In this document: in pieces, positions 26,868 to 35,636 of the stretch
Numbering within the stretch: position 1 is the first letter of the stretch
Layout of the letters: each line of letters begins with the position of its first letter
Assembly (NCBI GenBank): GCA_964634815.1
Contig: CAZWMD010000010.1
Coordinates: 52,300-116,299 of the forward strand
Reading direction: 5' to 3'
Length of the DNA stretch: 64,000 bases
From: JALZVT01 sp964634815
GTDB lineage: Bacteria > Pseudomonadota > Gammaproteobacteria > Pseudomonadales > Azotimanducaceae
Notes under the pieces: model-generated
What the model was told of the DNA's origin: nothing
Databases searched by the model: none
Seen by the model: the letters and a program-made list of their open reading frames with translations, nothing else
Program-made: the position numbers and the translations under genes

Positions 26868-27833
26868 CTACCAGGCATAGGCTTCAGGGGCCGGCCCACA
26901 GGCTGGAAAGATCTCATCAATGCGTTTAAGTATCTCGACATCCAGTGCGATATCCGGGACATGCAGTACAGAATCCAGTTGTTCAAGACTGGCGGGGCCG
27001 ATGATCGTTGAGGTGACGGCGGGTTGATGAAGTAACCAAGCCAACGCAAGGGCACCCGGCGACTCGTCCAGCTGTTCGGCAAGCTCACTAAATGCATCCA
27101 GCTGATCGCTTCGCTCTGCAACCGCGGATTGCATCTCAGGAGACTGTCGACGGCCGGTATTTTCCTTAGGTTCGCCAGCCAGCAATCCGCCTGCCAACGG
27201 GCTCCAGGGAATTACACCCAAACCGTATTCCTGAGCCGCTGGTATCACTTCGAGCTCCAGTCGGCGCTCGACCAGGTTATACAGGCTCTGCTCTGCAACA
27301 AGCCCAAGACGTCCCCGTGTTGCTGCTCGCTCATTGGCCTGGGCAATGAGCCAGCCTGGAAAGTTGCTTGATCCAACATAGGTAATTTTACCCTGGGCGA
27401 TGAGACGATCCATTGCTTGCCAAATTTCTTCCATGGGCGCAGATCGGTCAATGTGGTGCATCTGATACAGATCGATGTGGTCAACACCAAGACGTTTCAG
27501 ACTGGCATCACAGGCCATCTGTATGTGCCGGGCAGACAGGCCCCGGTCATTGATGCTCGGTGACATCGGCTCGTGAACCTTGGTTGCCAGCACCAGCTCA
27601 TCGCGTCTGGAGCTGTCCTGGGCGAGCCACTTGCCGATTATTGTTTCTGTGGCGCCCACGCCAAGCTCGCCGCCGTACTGGTCAGCCGTGTCCACAAAGT
27701 TAATGCCATTTGCGAGCGCCTTCGACAGAATCCGAAAAGAATCCGACTCGGAGGTGCGGGGACCAAAATTCATGGTTCCAAGGCACAGCTCGCTGACCTG
27801 CAGGGCTGAACGGCCAAGAGGGCGATAGTTCAT
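26868..27833 (-). CDS. Aldo/keto reductase
   Basis: 321-residue NADPH-dependent (beta/alpha)8-barrel reductase. It begins MNYRPLGRSALQVSELCLGTMNFG, carries the catalytic Asp/Tyr pair in DTADQYGG, the catalytic Lys in VLATKV and the His in YQMHHIDRSAPMEEIW. The IPWSPLAGGLLAG and C-terminal cofactor segment TIIGPASLEQL are typical of the AKR7/AKR11-like YajO/Tas group. A GGAGAG site precedes the ATG. The physiological substrate is not visible. It is 118 nt upstream of the dehalogenase gene's start, so a separate promoter for the dehalogenase is possible. Confidence 0.94.
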   Translation of the reverse strand: MNYRPLGRSALQVSELCLGTMNFGPRTSESDSFRILSKALANGINFVDTADQYGGELGVGATETIIGKWLAQDSSRRDELVLATKVHEPMSPSINDRGLSARHIQMACDASLKRLGVDHIDLYQMHHIDRSAPMEEIWQAMDRLIAQGKITYVGSSNFPGWLIAQANERAATRGRLGLVAEQSLYNLVERRLELEVIPAAQEYGLGVIPWSPLAGGLLAGEPKENTGRRQSPEMQSAVAERSDQLDAFSELAEQLDESPGALALAWLLHQPAVTSTIIGPASLEQLDSVLHVPDIALDVEILKRIDEIFPACGPAPEAYAW

Positions 27834-27874
27834 TTAAGACTCTCCGTTTAAGACGCTGCGTTGTATCTTACAAC

Positions 27875-28837
27875 TCAGGGGGCTCGCATGGTGGCACCGG
27901 TTGTGAGTTCTGCGTTTGAGTCTGTCACGCAGAATCGGGCAAGATACCGGGCACGCTCAGACAACTTCAGATAGTCCGCATAGGCAATCCCTGGCACAAC
28001 AGGTTCGTGAAACCAGGGGGCGTAAAATTCAAGGTTGGGAATAGAACGGGGTTCTTCGGACAGGTTTGGCGTGCCGCCGTGCCAGGCCCGCACATCGCGA
28101 AACAACACGGCTCCCGCCGGCGCTGGACAAACCGTACTTAAGCGCATCCATTCCGGTTCTGCAGCAAGGCCTGGAATTGGCTCTCTGGAACCTTGAGTAC
28201 CGGGTATCTGTCGAGTTGGACCGTTTAACCGGGTGAGCTCCTGAGGCAGGAAGTTGGCGCAGATATAGGGGCAGGGCAGGTCTCTGATGGTCAAGTGTCC
28301 CTGGGGATCATGGAAGGCACTGAAAGGTGATTCGCTATCACTTGTCCAGTCTCGTACATCCGAGTGCAGGCGCTGATATTCAGTAGCACCGGCTAAGCAA
28401 AAGTCACCGCTCGCCGCTCGTAACGAGTAGTTGGCGGACCCAAACAGCGCGCTAACGATGGTGCTCAGCATCGGCAACTCCAACAGCATCTGCCAGGCCG
28501 GTCGATGCAGTTGACTGCGAGTTAAGCTACAACCTCCAAAAGAATAGCGCTTGGCACCTCGATTGCCGTGATGTTCGCCATCCAGGGCGACAATCTCTTC
28601 GATAACCTCGGCACAGCCCTCTGCGAGTCTGCTTATCTGCTCGCTGTTCAGAATATTTTCAACCAGCACAAAGCCATCACGCTGAAATAACCTAACGATG
28701 TGTTGTAGATTATCTGGCCCAACGATTTCCAGGCCCGTGAGACCGTTGTTTGATTCAAGATGAGCACGCAGCGCAGCTACCTCGGGGTTGTTACGGCTTT
28801 GCTCGGTCCAGCCTGATAAGCGAGATGAATTTGTCAT
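27875..28837 (-). CDS. Phytanoyl-CoA dioxygenase (PhyH) family protein
   Basis: 320-residue Fe(II)/2-oxoglutarate oxygenase-like protein. The double-stranded helix core has the HSD metal-binding motif in YQRLHSDVRDW and a later His in RDVRAWHGGTPNLSEEPRSI, where Arg is expected to bind 2-oxoglutarate. The early FQRDGFVLVENIL segment is typical of PhyH members. The substrate could be a fatty acyl, a small metabolite or a natural product. It lies 41 nt upstream of the aldo/keto reductase gene on the same strand. The ribosome site is weak. Confidence 0.85.
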   Translation of the reverse strand: MTNSSRLSGWTEQSRNNPEVAALRAHLESNNGLTGLEIVGPDNLQHIVRLFQRDGFVLVENILNSEQISRLAEGCAEVIEEIVALDGEHHGNRGAKRYSFGGCSLTRSQLHRPAWQMLLELPMLSTIVSALFGSANYSLRAASGDFCLAGATEYQRLHSDVRDWTSDSESPFSAFHDPQGHLTIRDLPCPYICANFLPQELTRLNGPTRQIPGTQGSREPIPGLAAEPEWMRLSTVCPAPAGAVLFRDVRAWHGGTPNLSEEPRSIPNLEFYAPWFHEPVVPGIAYADYLKLSERARYLARFCVTDSNAELTTGATMRAP

Positions 28838-28999
28838 GGAAAGCTACTCAATAGTCATCGTCACGAAGCGTGACGCAGCGTGTGCGACAGGCTCAGTTCG
28901 CTAGTCTATCAGGCCCCCTAAAACAGTCAGCGCTGAATGCAATACTCCAGCGAAAAGCGCTAGGCTTAACGTCTATCTGAGTGACTACTGGACCGACCT

Positions 29000-29722
29000 A
29001 TGAACGTTGATGAACTGCTGGACCAGCTTTTTCGATCAGGCAAAGAATTTGCCCAGAATGCCCAAGCGAAGGGTGAAGAGCTTAACCACAAAGGCAATAA
29101 GGCTTTTGAGGACTTTGTTGAGGAAAAGCTGGGCTTTGAGGCAGATTCTGATGCTGGCCGAGCCACCAAAGGCGCAGCTGCCGGAGCCGCGCTGTTGCTG
29201 TTACTTGGTACTCGCGGTGGTAGATCATTGACAGGCTCGGCGCTGAAACTTGGCAGTCTGGCCGCACTGGGAGGGCTTGCCTACAAAACCTTTCAGGATT
29301 GGCAGACACGACAAACGGATGCCAATCAACGTGGCGGGATACCCGTTGGTGAACTGACGGGACCCGCCGCACAACAGCGTGCAGAGCATCTTCTGGCGGC
29401 CATGATCGCCGCCGCTAATGTCGATGCCACGATAAGCGATACTGAACGACAAAAGTTGATGGAGCAGTTGTCACAGGTGCAGACCGGGGGAGATGCGCAG
29501 GGCTATCTGGAGCGCGCTTTGGAGGCCCCGTTGTCCATCGACCAGCTGGCAGCTTCCGTCGATTCACCAACTTTTGCGGCCGAAATGTACCTGGCTGCAG
29601 CAACCGTTGTGGATGCTGAGAAACCAGACAATCGTCTCTGGCTTGACGAGCTTGCCCGCGCATTAAATGTTGATGAGCAACTCGCGGCCGACTTGCGCAC
29701 ACATCCGAACTCTTTGCGGTAG
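29000..29722 (+). CDS. DUF533/YebE-like TerB-fold protein
   Basis: 240-residue protein of the DUF533 family (E. coli YebE). A charged N-terminal region is followed by a Gly/Ala/Leu-rich segment (AAAGAALLLLLGTRGGRSLTGSALKLGSLAALGGLAY, residues about 57-93) that may associate with membrane, then a C-terminal helical TerB-like domain beginning RAEHLLAAMIAAANVDATISDTE. Family members are stress-responsive in E. coli but biochemically undefined. It stands alone, divergent from the PhyH gene and converging on a membrane-anchored hypothetical gene. Confidence 0.85.
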   Translation: MNVDELLDQLFRSGKEFAQNAQAKGEELNHKGNKAFEDFVEEKLGFEADSDAGRATKGAAAGAALLLLLGTRGGRSLTGSALKLGSLAALGGLAYKTFQDWQTRQTDANQRGGIPVGELTGPAAQQRAEHLLAAMIAAANVDATISDTERQKLMEQLSQVQTGGDAQGYLERALEAPLSIDQLAASVDSPTFAAEMYLAAATVVDAEKPDNRLWLDELARALNVDEQLAADLRTHPNSLR

Positions 29723-29746
29723 TTTCTTTGCGGTAGTGCTTTTGCG

Positions 29747-30451
29747 CTAAAAGAAAGAAAACCGGCGACCCCGAGGCAACGGGGTCCGGTGCTCATCGGG
29801 CAGTTGGCATAAGCGATTCATGCGACTCACACTGCCGTCTGCGTACTCCCAGACCAGTTGCTCATCCTCCAGGTAGCGACGGACAACTATGGGACCCCAT
29901 CCCAGAACGCGAAACTCCAGAACTCCCTGGTTCCATAACGCTCCCGCGGAAGTTCGAGGACAGTATTCCTTGTCTCCGATCATGAAGAGCACGCTACCTT
30001 GTGTGTCATTTGAGGTGAAACCGCCGGTGCTGTTGGGACCAGAGTCATGAATCAGTCCCGCGGTGGTGACCACTACCCGCGAGCCACACTGTTCCACACG
30101 CTCGATGTGACCCACCTTGCCACTGACAACCTGCCACAAGCCCCGAATGTCAGTGGCACCGTCGGCAAGGGGTTCAGTGCAATCCCGCAATACAGGCAAG
30201 GGAAAGTGGTCGTATCCACAGCCTGGTGTATTGCCCTTGGGTATTTCTGCAGCCGTTTTGCCGCTGCCATCGAGCGCCGGCAATACGCAATAGTTAATAA
30301 GGCTGCCGTCACCAGCGAGTGTTTGCGGCTCAATAGTCAGCTCTGGACGAGGCGAAAAATAGACAAACACAAACAGGCCAACAGCAAGGATCCCCAGGCC
30401 AATGAACAGTTTACCCAGCACCCTCAAAAACAACGCCATTGATCTGTTCAC
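29747..30451 (-). CDS. Membrane-anchored extracytoplasmic protein, unknown
   Basis: 234 residues that I do not recognise. One N-terminal hydrophobic helix (residues about 13-31, LGKLFIGLGILAVGLFVFVY) anchors a probable periplasmic domain with several cysteines (CVLP, GCGYDHF, RDCTEP, QCGSRV, YCPRTS, LCQLPD) that could form disulfides. The sequence has segments like DIRGLWQVVSGKVGHIERVEQCGSRVVVTT that suggest a beta-rich lipocalin-like fold, which is only a guess. It follows the TetR gene by 17 nt and may be the last gene of that run. Confidence 0.7.
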   Translation of the reverse strand: MNRSMALFLRVLGKLFIGLGILAVGLFVFVYFSPRPELTIEPQTLAGDGSLINYCVLPALDGSGKTAAEIPKGNTPGCGYDHFPLPVLRDCTEPLADGATDIRGLWQVVSGKVGHIERVEQCGSRVVVTTAGLIHDSGPNSTGGFTSNDTQGSVLFMIGDKEYCPRTSAGALWNQGVLEFRVLGWGPIVVRRYLEDEQLVWEYADGSVSRMNRLCQLPDEHRTPLPRGRRFSFF

Positions 30452-30468
30452 AGTCTCAATCCTTTTTT

Positions 30469-31188
30469 TTATCGAGCGCTTTTGGGAGTTTTCGAAGACT
30501 CCTTAAGTGCCTTGGTATGCAATGATACTGGCCCGCTCAAGAGCCCAAACAGCGCATCGATCAACTGTTGAAAAAACAGGTCGGCCTGCATACCGCGAAA
30601 GGCATTCTTCTGTAGCGCCTGGTGATGCATGGATGCAGAGCTCAATCGAATCGCTGCTGCCAAACGTGCTTTGTAGTCTCTCTCATCAAGATGGGGTAGG
30701 GCATCTCTAAGTAACTGACCCAGCTCCTGCGCACTCTTTGCAGAGCCTGCGTACTTGATAGCTGAGGAATCACTCAGCGCCAACCTGTGTCCAAAGGCCT
30801 TTATATATCGCCGAAACTGCGGATCATCCCGGGCGAGCTCAAAAGCCGGAGCAACCATTAGACTGGACAGATCCCGGAGCTCAAGTGCGTCGCTATGCTC
30901 TAGTAGTGCTGCAAGTAACTCAGCGCGTTTCTGCTGGATCTGCTCGCCGCGTTCCTGGTGTATGGCTTGCAGCAAGCCACTGAGATTCTTGAAGTGGTAC
31001 TGCAGTGCAGATTCGTTTTTTTGTTCCGCCGCCGACACAATGTCGCGGATGGAGACATTTTCAACACCATGTTCTGCGATCAGTGTTTCTGCAGCACGCA
31101 TCAGTGAGTTTTTTGTTGCGTCACTACGCGCGCGCCTTCGTTCGGGTGCATGCTCGCGTACGTTGGGAGGGCTGTTCTGGGAACTCAC
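30469..31188 (-). CDS. TetR-family transcriptional regulator
   Basis: 239-residue repressor. A GTG start at 31188 has AGGAGA six bases upstream and lies one base after the stop of the preceding gene. The N-terminal helix-turn-helix is at about residues 45-66 (VSIRDIVSAAEQKNESALQYHFKN), and the remainder is an all-helical ligand-binding domain. It ends a tight run of genes for glutathione S-transferase-like, MBL hydrolase and DsbA/HCCA-isomerase-like proteins. An inverted repeat in front of the first gene of the run (34578-34597) is a candidate binding site. The ligand is unknown. Confidence 0.92.
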   Translation of the reverse strand: MSSQNSPPNVREHAPERRRARSDATKNSLMRAAETLIAEHGVENVSIRDIVSAAEQKNESALQYHFKNLSGLLQAIHQERGEQIQQKRAELLAALLEHSDALELRDLSSLMVAPAFELARDDPQFRRYIKAFGHRLALSDSSAIKYAGSAKSAQELGQLLRDALPHLDERDYKARLAAAIRLSSASMHHQALQKNAFRGMQADLFFQQLIDALFGLLSGPVSLHTKALKESSKTPKSAR

Positions 31189-31189
31189 C

Positions 31190-32473
31190 TCAGGTTCTCC
31201 TCAAGAGCTCTTTGGCGACTCGCCAAATTCGATCTTGCCCCCAACAGGCAAAGGCACTATCTGAATCGCCTCCGGACACACGGAAGCTGGGTACGCCCCA
31301 TAGATTTTCGGCCATCATGGCGTCCAGGTTTGACTGCAACTGAGACTGCCATTGGTAATCACCGGCCATTGCATTCAATTGTACCCAATCAAGACCCGCA
31401 TTCTTCACCACTCGTTTCAGACCAGCTTCCTTGGTGACATCAATTCCCTCAAACCAGGCCGCCTCCAGATAGGCGGTGACATAGTCCATTCCACGCTCCA
31501 GCGCATCAGCGGCAGGAAACAGTGCAAAGGCGCGTTTCACCGGTTCACCAAACGGATCGACAACCTTGCCAAGGGGCGCACCCCGTTCGCGCCCCTCGCG
31601 TCCGGCGTCGGTAATGATGTATCGCTGCTTCGCCTGCGGTGCAGGGATGCCGCGCATCAACATGGGCATTACCGGGCGCACTTTCAGCTCGACGCCACTA
31701 TTGCGCACTAGATCGACCACTCTTTGATGTCCTATGGCGGTATAGGGGCTACGCAGCGACGGAAAGTACTCAAGTGTAATACCGGTGAGATCCTGCCCGG
31801 TAAACTCAGGGCTCGGTGGCTCGGGCACCACCAGAGGACCTGCACCAAAGCCCTCTGCAATCAGACGGGTTTCCAGCGATCGCAGGCGATCAAGCCCCCA
31901 GAACCACTCGCCGTCAAAATAGAACATCGCGCCCTGATAGTGCTGCAAAGACCGGCGCAGCTCATTGCCTGTGGCGAGCGCTTGTTCGCCGGTCTGTGTC
32001 GATATCGTTGAGCTTATGTTCTTGCCGCTCCAGAGTGCCTGACCCACCTTGAATGCTTCTGACGCAAAACTGGCGGTATCAGGGCAAGCTGCCAGAGCAT
32101 TGTTTGCGGCAGCGATCTGATCTGTCTCTGGTTGCTTGAGTGCTGGCGCAAACTCAACCCCATAGTCTGGTGCCACGTTGATGGCGTCTTGCATCGCCCA
32201 ACTCGAAAAGTGCTGACTGCTGCCCTGATAAGTCGGGTCGGGAGTAGATACCAGGTAGCATTTAAAGGGCAAACGGTAACGTTGGGTCAGCGCACTGAGC
32301 TTCTGAACAGTAAGATGACTGTAGGGGTCGTCAACCTGATGAAAGTAGTAAACCTCAGGAGCCCGCTTGGTACTTTTGCGGCGTTTGATTGCTTTGCGCC
32401 GAACACTCTCAAGGTGCTCAAGCGACGAGAAGCGCCTCATCGCCATGGAACGGAGAAAGGTCTTAGGGGTCAT
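31190..32473 (-). CDS. Tandem DsbA/HCCA-isomerase-like thioredoxin-fold protein
   Basis: 427 residues. I start at ATG 32473 (MTPKTFLRSMAMRRFSS), which overlaps the 3' end of the MBL gene by 11 nt; the open frame upstream lies wholly in that gene and is a shadow. Two thioredoxin-like DsbA/2-hydroxychromene-2-carboxylate isomerase-type modules can be seen: residues about 40-200 begin PEVYYFHQVDDPYSHLTV, and the second begins ITLEYFPSLRSPYTAIGH and ends with WGVPSFRVSGGDSDSAFACWGQDRIW. Both lack a CxxC pair and carry SP-type motifs, as in GST-kappa and HCCA isomerase. A role in glutathione-dependent isomerisation or conjugation is inferred. Confidence 0.82.
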   Translation of the reverse strand: MTPKTFLRSMAMRRFSSLEHLESVRRKAIKRRKSTKRAPEVYYFHQVDDPYSHLTVQKLSALTQRYRLPFKCYLVSTPDPTYQGSSQHFSSWAMQDAINVAPDYGVEFAPALKQPETDQIAAANNALAACPDTASFASEAFKVGQALWSGKNISSTISTQTGEQALATGNELRRSLQHYQGAMFYFDGEWFWGLDRLRSLETRLIAEGFGAGPLVVPEPPSPEFTGQDLTGITLEYFPSLRSPYTAIGHQRVVDLVRNSGVELKVRPVMPMLMRGIPAPQAKQRYIITDAGREGRERGAPLGKVVDPFGEPVKRAFALFPAADALERGMDYVTAYLEAAWFEGIDVTKEAGLKRVVKNAGLDWVQLNAMAGDYQWQSQLQSNLDAMMAENLWGVPSFRVSGGDSDSAFACWGQDRIWRVAKELLRRT

Positions 32474-33506
32474 GAATGACGATGTCCGTTGAATTTCTCG
32501 GCAGATCAAAGCGATGCAGGTCTTTGGCCAGCACAACGCTTTTAGGCAGATCACGCAAGAACATCTGGGCAGCAATCGCATTCGGCGGCACGGGCACCAT
32601 ATGGTAGAACACCAGTTGTCGAATGCCTGCAGCGGTGGCCGCAGCGGGCAGGGAAGTGGTGTCGGCGTGGTAGTCGATGACATCCTTCATGATTGTCGAC
32701 ATTACAGGTACATCATTTGCTGATGCGGCCTCAATCATCGGGTCGAGCAAGGTACGAGATAGCGCGTCATGGAACAACAGATCTGCGCCTTCTGCGGCTT
32801 TGAAGAGATTCTCCGAAGAGTTGGTATCGCCAGAGATCACAACTGACCGTCCGCCATAATCCACTCTATAACCAACAGCAGGAACAATGGGCGGATGCTC
32901 AACACTAAAGGAGCGAATTGTCAGTGCTTCGTCTTGCCAAACCACCGTTCCAGGTTCTGCGGAATTGGCAACCATTGCGCCGTATTCAGTAGGCAACAGT
33001 GCCTCCCCGTGATGGGCGCTGCGGTAACCGCGGTCAAGTTTGTAGGCCATGTTGAAACCCGCAACAACGCGCTCGACGCCAGGCGGGCCAAAGACGTGCA
33101 AATTATCGGCTCGGCCCTGTACCCAGGAGGCAAGATTAACATCGGGCAGGCCAGCAATGTGATCAGAGTGATAATGCGTAAGAAACACGCCCTTGAGACG
33201 ATCCAGTGGTAACTGGGCCTGTCGAATGCGTTGTGGTGCGCGCGCACCAACGTCAAACAGAAACAGGTGTTGCGGCGTAACTACTGCAATGCACGCCTGG
33301 GCACGCTCGGGGTCGTTACCCAGTGGGGATGCGCTGCCGCAAACCACAACTCGCAATCCATCAAAAGACTCCGGTTGTTGACTCATAACCTGATTAACGA
33401 CCCGCTTGAAAACAAAGTCCTGGCCACTTTGCGTTTTCAGTGCCACAAAAATAATGGCAGCGGCCAACAGTCCCAGTCCGACAATCACATAAAGTAGTTT
33501 TTTCAC
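32463..33506 (-). CDS. MBL-fold metallohydrolase, secreted or membrane-anchored
   Basis: 347 residues starting at GTG 33506. The N-terminal hydrophobic helix (LLYVIVGLGLLAAAIIFVAL) is a signal anchor, so the enzyme is probably periplasmic. The metallo-beta-lactamase fold has the HYHSDHIAG zinc motif near residue 112, RSVVISGDTNSSENL, and a later HH-type ligand segment around YHADTTSLPAAATAA; the shape is like tRNase Z/arylsulfatase-type MBL proteins. It lies between the GST-like and DsbA-like genes with short or overlapping junctions, indicating an operon. Confidence 0.88.
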   Translation of the reverse strand: MKKLLYVIVGLGLLAAAIIFVALKTQSGQDFVFKRVVNQVMSQQPESFDGLRVVVCGSASPLGNDPERAQACIAVVTPQHLFLFDVGARAPQRIRQAQLPLDRLKGVFLTHYHSDHIAGLPDVNLASWVQGRADNLHVFGPPGVERVVAGFNMAYKLDRGYRSAHHGEALLPTEYGAMVANSAEPGTVVWQDEALTIRSFSVEHPPIVPAVGYRVDYGGRSVVISGDTNSSENLFKAAEGADLLFHDALSRTLLDPMIEAASANDVPVMSTIMKDVIDYHADTTSLPAAATAAGIRQLVFYHMVPVPPNAIAAQMFLRDLPKSVVLAKDLHRFDLPRNSTDIVIHDP

Positions 33507-33526
33507 AAATACCCCAAGAGAATCTG

Positions 33527-34555
33527 TTAGAGCAGAAGAGCTTCGCAGCCCGTACCTGCCAGCAACTCATCAACCTGAGCCTTCGAGGCGGCATCAAGTT
33601 TACGATATTCTGCGTTGATCCATTGCAAACACTTGGCTTGATAAGGAAAGGTGGGCTGCTGCCAGGCTTGACCGTCAATGGTGGTTTCCATCTGCTCACT
33701 GCCGGCCTGAATTGCTTGTGCATTGGCAAGTAAGGCGGGCACATAAGTGCGACCGATCTCGGTGAGCAAATCCTGCAGTGCGGCGGCGTCTTCTTCGAGG
33801 CGCAACCAGCTGTCTTCTTCAGCAGTCTGTCCTGTGAGGTCATCCACCAGATCAACCCAGGCAAAGACTCTGGGCGCATTTTTCAGACACACCGCTGCCG
33901 GCGTTGGATCAAAGCCGGCGAGCTGTGTGAGCTGCGCATAGATTCCAAAATCAGCAGACGAGGGGCGGCCACCAAGGACAAACTTTTGCCGCTCGATCAG
34001 GCGATCCATAATGGCGAGAAATCGGCCATAGCTTGCCTCAATGACCGGCGCAGTCACATCGTTTGAACCGACTACGTACAGTCGTGAAATCTGCCGCTCG
34101 GCAACATAGGCTTTAAACTGAACCAGCTTCTCTGCCGGTGCCTGAATGTTGGTCCAGTGGGGCAGTATTGTGGCGGCCATATCGATATCAGCATCGTAAT
34201 ACCATCGATAGTGGAACATGGCCTTGGTTAGCCACTCATCAGCGTAATCTTCGATTAGGTAGTTAAGGAATCCAAGGACCGGGTTCTGCGGTACTGCGGC
34301 TCGGCCTGTATATTCGGCCTCCAGGCGCCGAATTAGCGGGGTAGAGTCAACCACAGCCTCAATCTCACCCTTGCTGTCCGGCAAGTAGAAGGTCGGCAAC
34401 AGCGCTACCTTGGCTTCAGGTAGCCCATAGGCGGCTCCCTGGTCGCCAACCAGGAGCTGGTACGGGATATGCCGATAGCGAAGGTAGGCCAACATCTTTC
34501 GGGTATAAGGTGACCCTGGCGCACCTTTGAATTTGATCGCATCGGGTGTGGTCAT
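33527..34555 (-). CDS. Glutathione S-transferase-like protein
   Basis: 342 residues with an N-terminal thioredoxin-like domain (GAPGSPYTRKMLAYLRYRHIPYQL, LLPTFYLPD, VVDSTPLIRRLE) and a longer helical C-terminal domain (RQKFVLGGRPSSADFGIYAQL with the conserved SxxDF motif). The length exceeds that of a usual GST by over 100 residues, with the excess after the C-terminal GST domain. It is the first gene of the minus-strand run that ends in a TetR regulator. A consensus -10 box at 34597-34602 and an inverted repeat lie immediately upstream. Confidence 0.87.
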   Translation of the reverse strand: MTTPDAIKFKGAPGSPYTRKMLAYLRYRHIPYQLLVGDQGAAYGLPEAKVALLPTFYLPDSKGEIEAVVDSTPLIRRLEAEYTGRAAVPQNPVLGFLNYLIEDYADEWLTKAMFHYRWYYDADIDMAATILPHWTNIQAPAEKLVQFKAYVAERQISRLYVVGSNDVTAPVIEASYGRFLAIMDRLIERQKFVLGGRPSSADFGIYAQLTQLAGFDPTPAAVCLKNAPRVFAWVDLVDDLTGQTAEEDSWLRLEEDAAALQDLLTEIGRTYVPALLANAQAIQAGSEQMETTIDGQAWQQPTFPYQAKCLQWINAEYRKLDAASKAQVDELLAGTGCEALLL

Positions 34556-34577
34556 TGGAGTGCCTTGAGATTGAACC

Positions 34578-34597
34578 TAATGTAATGACATACATTA
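34578..34597. promoter_or_regulatory. Inverted repeat, candidate TetR operator
   Basis: TAATGTA (34578-34584) and TACATTA (34591-34597) form a perfect 7-bp inverted repeat with a 6-nt spacer, in the intergenic space between the divergent GST-like and PPOX genes. It begins 23 nt upstream of the GST-like ATG and abuts the minus-strand -10 box, so a bound dimer would cover the transcription start. Size and symmetry suit a TetR dimer, and a TetR gene ends this operon. Binding by that protein is inference. Confidence 0.55.
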
Positions 34598-34623
34598 TTA
34601 TATGTGGCGTGTCACTTTTTCAA
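34597..34623 (-). promoter_or_regulatory. Predicted promoter of GST-MBL-DsbA-TetR run
   Basis: Reading the minus strand, TTGAAA (34623-34618) is followed after 15 nt by a perfect TATAAT (34602-34597). The spacer is shorter than the ideal 17 nt, but the -10 box is consensus and lies 42 nt upstream of the ATG at 34555. The start of transcription would fall near 34589, inside the inverted repeat described at 34578-34597. Confidence 0.55.
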
Positions 34624-34679
34624 CCAGCACACCGCACAGCAATAAAGCAGTAATAGAGCACCGATAAAGGAGTGACATC

Positions 34680-35084
34680 ATGCTGACCCCCAAATTCGAA
34701 GAGTTTCTGCGCCAACATCGATGGGCAGTACTGACCACCCTGCGCGCCGAAGGCAGTCCAGTCAGTTCTGTAGTGGCTTATGCCTGTGAGGGTGAAGAAA
34801 TCGTTGTGAGTACCCCCGGCGCCACATTCAAACGGCAATCCATTGAAACGGATTCGCGCGTTAACCTGTGTGCAATCAGTAACCAGGAGCCGTTTAATTT
34901 TGTGGCGCTGGAAGGGCGGGCAGTCGTTCAAACCACTGCGCTTGAGGCTTCTACAAGCAGGGTTTTTGAAGCAATCCAGGATGTGGGTTACGAATTGCCC
35001 GATCCCCTCGACGAGTGGCTTGTGAAGCAAAAACGAGTTATTTTGCGAATCACGCCCAGCAGAGTTCATGGGGTTATCCGGTGA
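34680..35084 (+). CDS. PPOX/F420-type split-barrel oxidoreductase
   Basis: 134-residue flavin-reductase-like split-barrel protein of the pyridoxamine 5'-phosphate oxidase superfamily. It shows RWAVLTTLRAEGSPVSSVVAY near residue 14, STPGATFKRQSIETDSRVNLCAI and a short FVALEGRAVV strand. Related small proteins use F420 or FMN or bind haem, and none of these can be chosen from sequence alone. It diverges from the GST-like gene and shares the intergenic region that contains the inverted repeat, so it may respond to the same TetR regulator. Confidence 0.85.
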   Translation: MLTPKFEEFLRQHRWAVLTTLRAEGSPVSSVVAYACEGEEIVVSTPGATFKRQSIETDSRVNLCAISNQEPFNFVALEGRAVVQTTALEASTSRVFEAIQDVGYELPDPLDEWLVKQKRVILRITPSRVHGVIR

Positions 35085-35114
35085 TTCTCAGAGTTTTACT
35101 CAAGTTGATTAAAG

Positions 35115-35636
35115 TTGACTGAAGGAACTGAAAAAGAGTTGCGTAAAAAACCTGAGCTGGCCGACTATCATCGCTTTCTCTGGCGCGATCTGTGCATTGT
35201 TTTTGTGGCCATAAGTCTTTGGTGGAATAACGCACAGCAGGAACTTACTGGTGCGACGGCTCTTTTGTGCGGCGTCCTGACCGGCGTGTGCGCGATGCAA
35301 CTTCACGAATGGGGTCACCTGTGGGGTGCATTTCGAAGCCGCGCGGATATCTATGCGCCACGGCACTGGTGGCACCCATTCATGTTTAGCCTGGATCATA
35401 CAACGAACACAAGAGAGCAATTTCTTGCGGTTTCCATTCCAGCATTCATTGCGACTGCCCTCTACATCAGTGTTTTCTGGCTGGTCTTACCTCGTGAACA
35501 ACTCGCAGGGCAAACTGCCTTAACGATGAGTAGCATTACGGCCTCGCTCACACTGTTGATCGAAGTGCCACTCTTTATCCGTGTTTATTGTGGGGGTTCG
35601 GTGCCAGCTGTTGAGCTGTTTTCTCGACAGGATTAA
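35115..35636 (+). CDS. Membrane protein with HEWGH motif
   Basis: 173-residue integral membrane protein that I do not recognise. The TTG start at 35115 lacks a clear ribosome site, so the N-terminus is uncertain. Four hydrophobic segments are visible at about residues 26-38, 45-63, 97-116 and 129-145. At the end of the second lies HEWGH (64-68), an HExxH pattern like the zinc site of metalloproteases, followed by a downstream His-rich loop (PRHWWHPFMF, SLDHTT). M50-type membrane peptidases have HExxH within a helix, but the second conserved NPDG/LDG block is not evident. It converges on the zinc-ribbon gene with a 4-nt overlap. Confidence 0.65.
   Translation: MTEGTEKELRKKPELADYHRFLWRDLCIVFVAISLWWNNAQQELTGATALLCGVLTGVCAMQLHEWGHLWGAFRSRADIYAPRHWWHPFMFSLDHTTNTREQFLAVSIPAFIATALYISVFWLVLPREQLAGQTALTMSSITASLTLLIEVPLFIRVYCGGSVPAVELFSRQD

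Noticed and set aside
28859..28875. CGTCACG-AAG-CGTGACG palindrome upstream of the PhyH gene
   Set aside because: A 7-bp stem with 3-nt loop can occur by chance; it lies between divergent genes and has no adjacent regulator.
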